DNA of 64,000 bases from Paenibacillus_AA sp045062745 (GTDB lineage Bacteria; Bacillota; Bacilli; Paenibacillales; NBRC-103111): contig NZ_JBJGED010000018.1 in the NCBI RefSeq assembly GCF_045062745.1, positions 62,001 to 126,000 on the forward strand, in the 5' to 3' direction. Below, piece after piece: positions 18,081 through 25,456 of the stretch (positions within the stretch are counted from its first letter, which is position 1; every line of letters starts with the position of its first letter). Position numbers and translations under genes: made by a program. The notes under the pieces are model-generated. The model saw only the letters and a list, made by a program, of their open reading frames with translations. It was not told where the DNA came from and made no database searches.

Positions 18081-18683
18081 ATGAGCGAGACGATGAAAAC
18101 GATCCAGTGCCCTTATATCCGCCCGGACGACCGCAGCTGGGATCAAGTGACCCCGGAGCCCTTGGTCGATGTCGTTACCGGGGAGCGGGTGGAGGAACCG
18201 ACCGATGTGCGGACGAGTTGGGATGACGACGCGCTCTATATCCGATTCGACTGTCAGGACGACTATGCGGTGGCGGATTATACGAGACGGGACGACCCTC
18301 TATACGACCAGGATGTCGTGGAAGTGTTCATTGACGAAGAAGGATTGGGGCGGCGCTATATCGAATTGGAGCTCAGTCCGCGGAACGTCGTGTTCGATGC
18401 CATCATCGAGAACGTGAATGGGAAGATTACGGTCGACACGGATTGGGATGCGGAGGATATGACAACGCATGTGTGGGAGGAGGGCGGTCGGCGCGTCTAT
18501 GAGCTCCGGCTGCCGTTCGCCCATTTTGCGAAAAAGCCGGAAGCCGGCACCGAGTGGCGCATCAACTTTTACCGCATCGACGAAGACCGGAACCGGAAGC
18601 GGCATTTTCAGGCTTGGTCCCCGACGGGTGCCGTAGACTATCATATCGCTTCGCGCTTCGGAACGATCCGCTTCGTGAAGTGA
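18081..18683 (+). CDS. CBM9-like carbohydrate-binding protein without signal peptide
   Basis: A 200-residue protein covering little more than one CBM9/DOMON-like sandwich: TSWDDDALYIRFDCQDD near 45-60, DDPLYDQDVVEVFIDEEG near 70-90, and a YELRLPFAHF strand followed by WRINFYRI. The DxVEVFI pattern is the classical core strand of this fold. No export signal is visible, which is odd for a carbohydrate-binding module and suggests an intracellular ligand-binding role. It starts two bases after the hydrolase stop codon. A related module is part of the exported protein at 343-2412. Confidence 0.75.
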   Translation: MSETMKTIQCPYIRPDDRSWDQVTPEPLVDVVTGERVEEPTDVRTSWDDDALYIRFDCQDDYAVADYTRRDDPLYDQDVVEVFIDEEGLGRRYIELELSPRNVVFDAIIENVNGKITVDTDWDAEDMTTHVWEEGGRRVYELRLPFAHFAKKPEAGTEWRINFYRIDEDRNRKRHFQAWSPTGAVDYHIASRFGTIRFVK

Positions 18684-18711
18684 TTCCTGTCTCAGGAGGG
18701 AGGAGATTCCT

Positions 18712-19509
18712 ATGAAAATGTACCGATATCACGAACACACAAGGGAAGAGCTGACGGCGAAGGCGGAGGCCGGCTATATGGCCATCGTCCCGTTGGCGGC
18801 TACGGAACAGCACGGTCCGCATCTCCCGGTCTACACCGACAGCCTGATCTGCGGGCATATCGCGGACGAGTCGGCCCGGAGAGCGGCAGACTCAATTCCT
18901 GTGCTGCTCTGCCCGCTGCTCCCGATCGGCTGCTCGAATCACCACCACACCTTCGGAGGCACGCTGTCCTTCTCCTCCGCCACGTACATGCACATGCTGC
19001 GCGATATCGGCGAGAGTCTCGTCACGAACGGATTTCGCAAGATCGCGTTCCTGAACGGCCACGGCGGGAACGACCCGATCATGCATCAAACGGCGAACGA
19101 TCTCGCGGTTCGGTACCCGGTGTGGACGGCCTCCGCCTCCTACTGGAGCATCGCGAGGGAAGCGCTGCAGTTGGAGAACGCCGATGAAGTCGGTATGTTG
19201 CCGGGTCATGCGGGAGGCTTCGAGACGGCGGCTATCCTCGCGCTCAGGGAGGAGCTCGTGCACGTCGATCGGGCCCCCGCTCAGCACGAGCAGCGGGCCT
19301 GGATCCATTCCGGTCCTCCAGGTACGTTCATCGGTCGGCATCGGGAGCTGACCGGAGCCGACGGCTACACCGATGCACCTCATCTGGCTACGAAGGAGAA
19401 AGGAAGCCGGTACTTGGACGCGATCACGCGGAGCGTGTCGGATTGGCTGATCCAAGTGTATCGCCATATGGAGTCGGGGGAGAGGAGTGTAAGCACCGAC
19501 AAGGGTTGA
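18712..19509 (+). CDS. creatininase-family amidohydrolase
   Basis: A 265-residue metal-dependent hydrolase. The family's metal ligands are visible: E32 and H34 in ATEQHGPHLP, D43 in YTDS, and E171 in GHAGGFET, with the conserved NGHGGN loop at 115-120. Known members include creatininase, MftE of mycofactocin maturation, an enzyme of flavin/pterin synthesis and a 3-dehydro-scyllo-inosose hydrolase, so cyclic amide opening is only one option. As last gene of the operon, in the company of two oxidoreductases, it may open a ring made by oxidation; this is inference. A ribosome site (GGAGGGAGGAG) precedes the ATG. Confidence 0.85.
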   Translation: MKMYRYHEHTREELTAKAEAGYMAIVPLAATEQHGPHLPVYTDSLICGHIADESARRAADSIPVLLCPLLPIGCSNHHHTFGGTLSFSSATYMHMLRDIGESLVTNGFRKIAFLNGHGGNDPIMHQTANDLAVRYPVWTASASYWSIAREALQLENADEVGMLPGHAGGFETAAILALREELVHVDRAPAQHEQRAWIHSGPPGTFIGRHRELTGADGYTDAPHLATKEKGSRYLDAITRSVSDWLIQVYRHMESGERSVSTDKG

Positions 19510-19584
19510 GGCGTTGAGGGGAAGGAAGTGTTTCGATTGTCTTATGGGACACTTTAAGAAAAATCAAACCCATAATTTGAATTT

Positions 19585-19620
19585 GGCTGCTGTTTAACCA
19601 GCAGCCTCTTCTTGTTTTAT
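19585..19620 (+). terminator. intrinsic terminator of the catabolic operon
   Basis: GGCTGCTG at 19585-19592 pairs perfectly with CAGCAGCC at 19599-19606 around a TTTAAC loop, followed by a T-rich tail. It lies 75 bases after the creatininase-family stop and ends the seven-gene operon. Confidence 0.8.
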
Positions 19621-19758
19621 AACGCTCTTGCAAACATTGCCTCCACGTCACGTGCTGTTCTCCTTTTGAAGGACGTATTCGAGTGGTCCTCTAAGCAGAT
19701 TGCAGAAACGCTAAGACATGAAAGACAAGAAGATCTTCCACATCCAAAATTTCATTAA
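19618..19758 (+). pseudogene. remnant of an ECF RNA polymerase sigma factor (region 4 fragment)
   Basis: In the frame containing 19624, the DNA encodes an SRAVLLLKDVFEWSSKQIAE stretch. This is the start of sigma region 4 in ECF factors (compare the common RAVLLLRDVxxxSxxEVAE pattern). The similarity ends abruptly at ETLRHERQ and a TAA follows at 19756-19758; no upstream region 2 is present. The fragment directly precedes dihydrofolate-reductase-like and SRPBCC genes, a company ECF sigma genes often keep. I infer the remains of a decayed sigma gene of the same module. Confidence 0.6.
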
Positions 19759-19885
19759 CACAAAAATATTTTCAGATTGGGCTTCCTGATAGACCGATGA
19801 ATATTGCAATCGAATTTCGTCTAAATAAATGAGAATCAAAAACAATAATCTAGTGAGGTCATCATTTCATAGGAGGAATTCAATT

Positions 19886-20482
19886 ATGAGAAAAATTATT
19901 GTGCTTGAACATGTATCCCTTGATGGTGTCATACAAGCCCCAGGCGGGCCAGACGAAGATCTCAGCGACGGCTTTGCCTATGGCGGGTGGTCAGCGCCAT
20001 ATGCAAACGAGATCGTTGGAACGCTCCTAAGAAGGCAGATGGACATGCCGTTCGACCTGTTGTTAGGGCGCAAAACCTATGAAATTTTTGCAGCGTATTG
20101 GCCGCAACATGCGGACGTATGGCCGGGGGCCGACAAGGCAATCAAGTACGTCGCCTCGAACACCATGACATCCAGCGAATGGCAGCCGTCCGTGTTTTTA
20201 AGTGGAGATATTGCGGAAAAAATCGCTCAAATCAAGCAACAGCAGGGGCCGGATTTGCACGTTTGGGGAAGCGGTGATCTCATTCAGACGCTTATCAAGC
20301 ATGATTTGGTCGATGTGTTCTGGCTGATGATATTTCCTATAACGTTGGGCAGTGGAAAGCGGTTGTTTGCAGATGGCACGATCCCGGCGGCATTCAAGGT
20401 GACCGAAAGCACTGTCGCCCCGAATGGAGTTATTGTCGTGAATTACGAGCGTGCAGGCGCAATCACAACCGGAAGTTTATGA
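19886..20482 (+). CDS. dihydrofolate reductase-like (RibD C-terminal domain) family protein
   Basis: A 198-residue protein. The ATG at 19886 follows AGGAGGAATT; an upstream in-frame ATG at 19829 has no ribosome site. It shows the RibD C-terminal/YyaP-YwjB pattern: an N-terminal IVLEHVSLDGVIQAPGG strand-loop, LLLGRKTYEIFAAYWP in the middle, and WGSGDLIQTLIKHDLVD near the nucleotide-binding loop. These proteins are NADPH-binding reductase-fold proteins of mostly unknown substrate. GC content is lower than in the preceding operon, suggesting this small cluster was acquired together. Confidence 0.82.
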   Translation: MRKIIVLEHVSLDGVIQAPGGPDEDLSDGFAYGGWSAPYANEIVGTLLRRQMDMPFDLLLGRKTYEIFAAYWPQHADVWPGADKAIKYVASNTMTSSEWQPSVFLSGDIAEKIAQIKQQQGPDLHVWGSGDLIQTLIKHDLVDVFWLMIFPITLGSGKRLFADGTIPAAFKVTESTVAPNGVIVVNYERAGAITTGSL

Positions 20483-20706
20483 ATATTTGCGCAGCGTCAG
20501 GCAGCTGACATCAAGTTCAGCGTGCAGGAGTGAAAGACAAGACTTCATGATCCGCAAGCCGAAAGCGGACAACAAGACAGTTCCTGAAGACAAGGTGATT
20601 GTGGAGTCGTGAGCGACAAAGCCTGGAGCAATAATGGAGCAGGCGCGTTGGCGACCAGCTCTTGCTCGTTGAAAGAAAAATGGACACTATGACAAGGAGG
20701 ATTTTC

Positions 20707-21219
20707 ATGGATAACAATCTGAATCAATCGTTCGAATTTGCATTTACGCGCGTATTCGATGCCCCTCGCGAACTCGTATTTAAAGCATGGACAGAGCACG
20801 GGCATTTCGCGAAATGGTGGGGACCAAAGGGGATCACCCTCGAAGTCGTTAAAATGGACGCTCGATCAGGTGGCGAGTTTTTAGGTTTTCAGACGTCTCC
20901 TGACGGAAAACAGGTTATGTGGGGAAAATTTGCATACCAAGAGGTTGTCGAACCTGAGAAAGTGGCCTATATCCGATCCTTTTCCGATGAGCAAGGCAAT
21001 ACGGTCCGAGCGCCTTTTAGCGCGAGCTGGCCTCTTGAAATTATGAATATCATAACGCTAGAAGATGTCGAAGGTAAAACGGTTTTAAAACTGAAAGGCG
21101 GCCCTGTGAACGCTTCCGCTGAGGAAAAAGAAACCTACAACAGTATGGCTCCAATGCTTCAAAAAGATCTAGAGGGGACTTTTGATAAACTTGCCGACTA
21201 TCTTGTCTCCCTGAATTAG
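20707..21219 (+). CDS. SRPBCC/AHSA1-domain protein
   Basis: A 170-residue single-domain protein; the ATG at 20707 is preceded by AAGGAGG. The N-terminal FTRVFDAPRELVFKAWTEHGHFAKWWGP segment is the hallmark of the AHSA1 (activator of Hsp90 ATPase homologue 1-like) branch of the START/Bet v1 fold, followed by the alternating strands expected for a ligand-binding cavity. It lies between two RibD-like proteins, as in many Bacillales small-molecule-resistance or detoxification clusters, but no ligand is known. The 224 bases before it contain no supported gene. Confidence 0.82.
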   Translation: MDNNLNQSFEFAFTRVFDAPRELVFKAWTEHGHFAKWWGPKGITLEVVKMDARSGGEFLGFQTSPDGKQVMWGKFAYQEVVEPEKVAYIRSFSDEQGNTVRAPFSASWPLEIMNIITLEDVEGKTVLKLKGGPVNASAEEKETYNSMAPMLQKDLEGTFDKLADYLVSLN

Positions 21220-21361
21220 AAAGTTAATCGGCCAAATTCAGATTTCGACTTGAACCTTACGTGACGTAATGATTTATTATGAACGTAACAGCAGGGTGAA
21301 ACGCGGGCCAACGGCCAAAAAAATCGAACATAATAAATTCGAAATCGAAGGAGAAACGGAC

Positions 21362-21931
21362 ATGAGAAAACTCGTATTGTTCATGCATGTGTCGCTGGAC
21401 GGATATGCGTCGGATTCGAACGGAGGACTCGATTGGATTCCATACAACGAGGAATTAGAGAAATACGCCGAGGAGGTCGTAGCCGAAGTCGGAGCTCCCG
21501 TTTACGGACGCATGACGTATCGCCTGATGGAGAGCTACTGGCCCACGGTGCTGGACAATCCGAATGCGTCGAGGCACGGTATGGAGCATGCCAAATGGCT
21601 GCAGGATGTTAAGAAGATCGTCATTTCCAGAACGATGGACAAGGTGGAATGGAACAATACGATGCTGATCAAGGACAATATCGCAGAGGAAATCAAGGTA
21701 CTCAAGGAGCAGCCCGGCAAAAATCTCGTTATCTTCGGCAGCCCGGGAGCGGCGAAGACGCTGCTTAAGCTCGGCCTGATCGACGAATTCCTGCTTACAA
21801 TTTGTCCGGTCGTCCTGGGCGGCGGAAAATCGGTATTCGACGGCGGCGGCGAGAAAATCAGGCTCAAGCTGCTGTCCAGCCGAACGCTCAAGTCGGGCAT
21901 TATCGCAGCCCGCTATGAGTTGGAGAAATAG
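21362..21931 (+). CDS. dihydrofolate reductase-like (RibD C-terminal domain) family protein, second copy
   Basis: A 189-residue protein; the ATG at 21362 follows GAAGGAGAAACGG. It has the same fold as the gene at 19886 but belongs to a clearly different subfamily: MHVSLDGYASDSNGGLDW at the N-terminus, GAPVYGRMTYRLMESYWP in the middle, and VIFGSPGAAKTLLKLGLIDE with a C-terminal LSSRTLKSG. Two such genes bracketing an SRPBCC gene suggest a functional set, with substrates unknown. A weak stem-loop follows. Confidence 0.82.
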   Translation: MRKLVLFMHVSLDGYASDSNGGLDWIPYNEELEKYAEEVVAEVGAPVYGRMTYRLMESYWPTVLDNPNASRHGMEHAKWLQDVKKIVISRTMDKVEWNNTMLIKDNIAEEIKVLKEQPGKNLVIFGSPGAAKTLLKLGLIDEFLLTICPVVLGGGKSVFDGGGEKIRLKLLSSRTLKSGIIAARYELEK

Positions 21932-21984
21932 CCGTACAAGGTGTTCCGAGGGACGGGAGATGTTAGTTCAACGAATAGCGATTG

Positions 21985-22014
21985 GAAGGCTACCTATTGG
22001 CGGCCTTCTTTTTG
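21985..22014 (+). terminator. probable intrinsic terminator
   Basis: GAAGGC pairs with GCCTTC across a 12-base loop, followed by TTTTTG, about 55 bases after the RibD-like gene stop. The stem is short, so confidence is moderate. Confidence 0.5.
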
Positions 22015-22023
22015 TGCTTTCGG

Positions 22024-22128
22024 CGCAAAAGCCGGGAATGACCGACTTAACGCGAAAAACCGTCCAACTCCAGTCGCAAAGCCCCGGACGAACGGAATTA
22101 ACGCGAAAAACAATCTAACTCTTTGCGA
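22024..22128. repeat. two tandem degenerate copies of a roughly 50-bp intergenic repeat
   Basis: Two units share GCC(C)GG, then a TTAACGCGAAAAAC core, then a (C)AACTC end, first at about 22030-22075 and again at about 22081-22125. They lie between the RibD-like and RidA-family genes and do not appear to encode protein. Confidence 0.6.
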
Positions 22129-22159
22129 AGGCTACCCTAGCCGCATTCCCACAATATCC

Positions 22160-22540
22160 CTACATCTCCGGTTTGCTCTTCAGCTTCGCCACGACATCGA
22201 TTTCCACCAGCAGGTCAAAGTTCAAATCGCAGTACACAAGCGTGCGGGCCGGATAAGGACGAGGGAACAGCCGCGAATAAATTTGATTGAACGCTTCATA
22301 ATCGTTGCGGTTGGACAAGTAGATATTGGCCTTCACGACGTCCGCCAGCGTCAAGTCCCACTCGGACAATATATTTTGAATATTTTGCACGGTCAGAATC
22401 GTCTGACCCTCCAAGTCGGCAGCCGCCACTTCTCCGGTATGCGGATCGGTCCCGCCTTGGCCGGATACGAACAGCAGGGAATCCGATGGCGTTGCGGAGG
22501 AAAAGGGAACTTCATCCAATCCGTATTTTTGTATTTTCAT
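22160..22540 (-). CDS. RidA (YjgF/YER057c/UK114) family protein
   Basis: A 126-residue protein; the ATG at 22540 is chosen because TGAGGA lies 6 bases upstream, whereas the in-frame TTG at 22546 overlaps that site. It shows FVSGQGGTDPHTGE near the N-terminus, TVQNIQNILSEWDLTLADVVKANIYL in the middle and a C-terminal ARTLVYCDLNFDLLVEIDVVA. In RidA enzymes a conserved arginine just before the last strand binds the substrate carboxylate; the arginine in PARTLV fits this. Members hydrolyse reactive enamine/imine intermediates or related compounds. It stands alone on the minus strand. Confidence 0.88.
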   Translation of the reverse strand: MKIQKYGLDEVPFSSATPSDSLLFVSGQGGTDPHTGEVAAADLEGQTILTVQNIQNILSEWDLTLADVVKANIYLSNRNDYEAFNQIYSRLFPRPYPARTLVYCDLNFDLLVEIDVVAKLKSKPEM

Positions 22541-22599
22541 ATTCAATCCTCATGTTCCTCTCGCCGTATATTTCGTAGGAAGGTCCGTTCATACTGCTT

Positions 22600-22641
22600 A
22601 AACAAAGACAGGAGGCCGCTGAGCCACTCTCAGCAGCCTCC
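22600..22641 (-). terminator. intrinsic terminator of the solute-binding protein gene
   Basis: On the minus strand, GGAGGCTGCTGAG pairs with CTCAGCGGCCTCC (13 bp, one G-T pair, 5-base loop) and is followed by a T-rich run. It starts about 28 bases after the stop of the gene at 22669-24036. Confidence 0.8.
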
Positions 22642-22668
22642 AGCTTCCAGCTTCCACGCGGGAACACG

Positions 22669-24036
22669 CTACCAGCCTAACGCTTTGCGGGTTTCCAACG
22701 CTTTCGTATTGTAGGCCTCGACCGCCGGGAATAACGTGCTGATGTTGCCGCCATCCCGGATCAGCTTGTCGATCGGCCCGTTGACTTTGCCGACGAGCTC
22801 GCCCAGGTTGACCAATCGCGGATCGCTCGAGAAGCAGCACATGTTCGCGGACAGCTTCAGCGCGTCGACGTTTTTGCCTTTCCACAGCGGCACTTGGCCG
22901 AAGTAATTTTCCAGGACCGGATCTTTGACGAACGCGCTGGAGCCGGTTTCGATCATCGTCTTTTGCGCTTCGACATCGAACAGGAAGCTGATGTACAGGA
23001 ACGCTTCTTCTTTATGTTTGGACGCCTTCGGAATGGCGATCGGGCCGGCTTGGTGAATCGTCGCCTGCTGCTTTTTGCCCTTCGGCATCGGCAGGACGTC
23101 CCACTCGAACTTCGCCTTCTGCACCGTCTCGAGCATCCAGTCCGCACCCAGCATGAACAGCACGTTGCCTTTGATGAACGCTTCTTCCGCTACGGCCGGA
23201 ATACCTAGATCTTTTTGCTCCTGCGCGGTCGGTTGAACGTGCCATTTGTTCGTCAAGTCCTGTACCCATTTGAAATCTTCCTGAATGGCCGGCGTATTCG
23301 CGACGCTTTGGGACGAATCCTTGTTCATGTACCGATAGTTCTCCGCACTGCCATTGGCCATCGTCATGATGCTCGTGAACTCATGGCCCATCCCGACCAT
23401 TCCCCAATCGCCCGCGGCCGTATTGGTCGCTTTTTTGGACATTTCGAGGAAGTCGTTGTACGTCCAGTCGTTCTTGGGCATCGTCATGCCGTATTTCTTC
23501 AACATATCCTTATTGACGAGAATCCACATCGGAATGTCCGAGAAAGGCACCGTCCATTGCTTGCCGCCGGTAGCGAACGACTCCAGCAGGTTGTCGACCT
23601 TTTTGGCGCTTTGAATTCTTTGATCCTTCTTAATATAAGGGGTCAAATCCTCCAACAGATCGCCGGACATCCATTCGGACAGCCCGTTGTCGAGGAACAC
23701 GAGGTCGGCCTGGTCGCCTGCGATGACGTTCTTGATGATGCCGCCGTTGATCTTCGTGCTGGCGTCGATCGTAATCCAAGGATACTTCTCATGGAACTTG
23801 TCGAACAGCTTCTGGAAAGGGCCGGCGTTCCAAGTCAGCACCTTCAGCGTAACCGGGTCTTTCTTGGCCGTGGCGGCCGGGCTTGCCGAGGCTGCCGTAC
23901 TCGGAGCGGCCGTCGGGCTGGGCGTGCTCCCCGAATCTCCTCCCGAACAAGCGGCGAGGATCGGCAGGAACGCCAGGAGCATGATCATGGTACTGACAAT
24001 CGCGAACTTTCTTGGACTCTTCTTACGGAACTTCAT
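22669..24036 (-). CDS. ABC transporter extracellular solute-binding lipoprotein (family 1)
   Basis: A 455-residue lipoprotein with signal peptide and lipobox ILAAC (Cys30), then a Ser/Thr/Pro/Ala-rich linker of about 25 residues. The mature part has the family 1 sugar-binding fold: VTLKVLTWNAGPFQKLFDKFHEKYP, DLVFLDNGLSEWMSG, a hinge around WTVPFSDIPMWILVNKDML, and a C-terminal AFLYISFLFDVEAQK helix. GGAGGGG precedes the ATG. It is divergent from the eight-gene ABC operon starting at 24323 and has its own promoter, so it may supply an alternative ligand specificity to those permeases. The substrate is probably an oligosaccharide; this is inference. Confidence 0.88.
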   Translation of the reverse strand: MKFRKKSPRKFAIVSTMIMLLAFLPILAACSGGDSGSTPSPTAAPSTAASASPAATAKKDPVTLKVLTWNAGPFQKLFDKFHEKYPWITIDASTKINGGIIKNVIAGDQADLVFLDNGLSEWMSGDLLEDLTPYIKKDQRIQSAKKVDNLLESFATGGKQWTVPFSDIPMWILVNKDMLKKYGMTMPKNDWTYNDFLEMSKKATNTAAGDWGMVGMGHEFTSIMTMANGSAENYRYMNKDSSQSVANTPAIQEDFKWVQDLTNKWHVQPTAQEQKDLGIPAVAEEAFIKGNVLFMLGADWMLETVQKAKFEWDVLPMPKGKKQQATIHQAGPIAIPKASKHKEEAFLYISFLFDVEAQKTMIETGSSAFVKDPVLENYFGQVPLWKGKNVDALKLSANMCCFSSDPRLVNLGELVGKVNGPIDKLIRDGGNISTLFPAVEAYNTKALETRKALGW

Positions 24037-24125
24037 TCATTTCCCCTCCAGATCATCGTTCTTAATGAAAAGCCATTCTCCGCAACCCCTGAAGTAAGCG
24101 TATCCAATTCGATCTTTCTGTCTCG

Positions 24126-24153
24126 ATTTTATCACGGCACTTTTTCATGTCAA
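24126..24153 (-). promoter_or_regulatory. sigma-A promoter of the solute-binding protein gene
   Basis: Read on the minus strand, a perfect TTGACA (24148-24153) and TAAAAT (24126-24131) are separated by 16 bases, about 90 bases upstream of the ATG at 24036. No clear cre site was seen nearby. Confidence 0.75.
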
Positions 24154-24322
24154 GAAATATTTTTCATGTATAAGATAAAACTGCATGTCTGTTAAAAGGT
24201 ATTGTTGAAATTCGTTAAATAGAAGAAGATGATCTTACGTATTTACCTTATTTTGTTTCTTTGGTATCATTGATTCATGTACTTGAAATCATTTTATGAA
24301 TTTATCCGCGGGGGTATTACTC

Positions 24323-25456
24323 ATGGGGAGCGTGGCATTCAAGCATGTCTACAAGTATTACAAAGGGGAAGCGAACCCATCGGTCCATGATTTCCATCTG
24401 GATATAGACGACGGCGAGTTCCTGGTCATGGTCGGCCCGTCCGGCTGCGGCAAGTCGACGACGCTGCGCATGTTGGCCGGCCTCGAGGAAGTTTCGAAGG
24501 GCGATATATACATAGACGGCAGATTCATCAATTATGTGTCTCCCAAAAACCGCGATATCGCCATGGTGTTCCAGAATTACGCGCTGTATCCGAATTTGAC
24601 GGTGTACGAGAATATGGCGCTGGGGCTGCAGCTGCACAAAGTCGCCAAGCACGAAATCGAGCTGAGGGTTAACCGGGCGGCCAAGATGCTGGAAATCTCT
24701 CATTTCCTGAACAAACGGCCCGGCCAGCTGTCCGGCGGTCAGAAGCAGCGCGTCGCCTTGGGCCGTGCGCTCGTCCGGGAGCCGCAAGTGTTCCTCATGG
24801 ATGAGCCGCTGTCCAATCTGGACGCCAAGCTGCGGACGCAGACCCGCGTGGAGATCAGCAAGCTGCACAGCGAGCTGAAGACGACGATGGTGTACGTCAC
24901 CCACGACCAGACGGAAGCGATGACGATGGGGACGCGGATCGTAGTGATGAAGGACGGGCGTATCCAGCAGGTAGCCCCGCCCCAGCAATTATACGATCAT
25001 CCGAACAACATGTTCGTGGCCGGGTTTATCGGCACTCCGCAGATGAACTTCATCGAAGGCTCGATCGTGCTGCAGGAGGGCCAATTCTTTTTCGAAAATA
25101 AACGTTGGCTTCTGCGTATCCCGGACCACTTCAACCGTGCGCTCCGCTCGGCCAAGACGAATTTGCGGCAGGTAACACTAGGCATTCGCTCGGAATACGT
25201 GAGCTGCGAACCGTGGGCGCTCGAGCAATATGCGGACTGGCGCATCTCCGCCGCCGTCGACACCCGGGAGCCGATGGGGTCGAATACGTTCCTGTACGCC
25301 CGATCGGGGGACGATGTCTTGGTGTGCCGTACGGAAGCGCATACACCGATTCAGCCCGGCGACCGTATCGAGCTCGCGATTCGGATGGACAAGGCGCATT
25401 TCTTCGACCGGGAGAGCGGCCTATCGCTCGCGGTCCAGGGGGATGCGACGTCATGA
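24323..25456 (+). CDS. MsmX/UgpC-type sugar ABC transporter ATP-binding protein
   Basis: A 377-residue ATPase. The ATG at 24323 (GGGGG upstream) is preferred over a frame starting at 24296. Walker A GPSGCGKST is at 38-46, the Q-loop is in VFQNYALYP, the signature LSGGQ is at 136-140, Walker B VFLMDEP is at 156-162 and the switch His is in THDQTEA. A C-terminal TOBE-type regulatory domain covers about 240-370. Enzymes of this type energise carbohydrate ABC importers and can be shared among several permease pairs. It is first of eight genes that carry two permease pairs, and its stop overlaps the next start (ATGA). The local ATPase probably powers both pairs. Confidence 0.9.
   Translation: MGSVAFKHVYKYYKGEANPSVHDFHLDIDDGEFLVMVGPSGCGKSTTLRMLAGLEEVSKGDIYIDGRFINYVSPKNRDIAMVFQNYALYPNLTVYENMALGLQLHKVAKHEIELRVNRAAKMLEISHFLNKRPGQLSGGQKQRVALGRALVREPQVFLMDEPLSNLDAKLRTQTRVEISKLHSELKTTMVYVTHDQTEAMTMGTRIVVMKDGRIQQVAPPQQLYDHPNNMFVAGFIGTPQMNFIEGSIVLQEGQFFFENKRWLLRIPDHFNRALRSAKTNLRQVTLGIRSEYVSCEPWALEQYADWRISAAVDTREPMGSNTFLYARSGDDVLVCRTEAHTPIQPGDRIELAIRMDKAHFFDRESGLSLAVQGDATS

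Noticed and set aside
20483..20706. Possible small gene (MIRKPKADNKTVPED...) between the RibD-like and SRPBCC genes
   Set aside because: Only 21 codons, no ribosome site and no recognisable motif; could be a relic but cannot be supported.
25105..25452. Longer N-terminus for the giant binding protein inside the ATPase gene
   Set aside because: The added residues are Arg/Gly-rich shadow sequence; ATG 25453 overlaps the ATPase stop and begins a membrane anchor.
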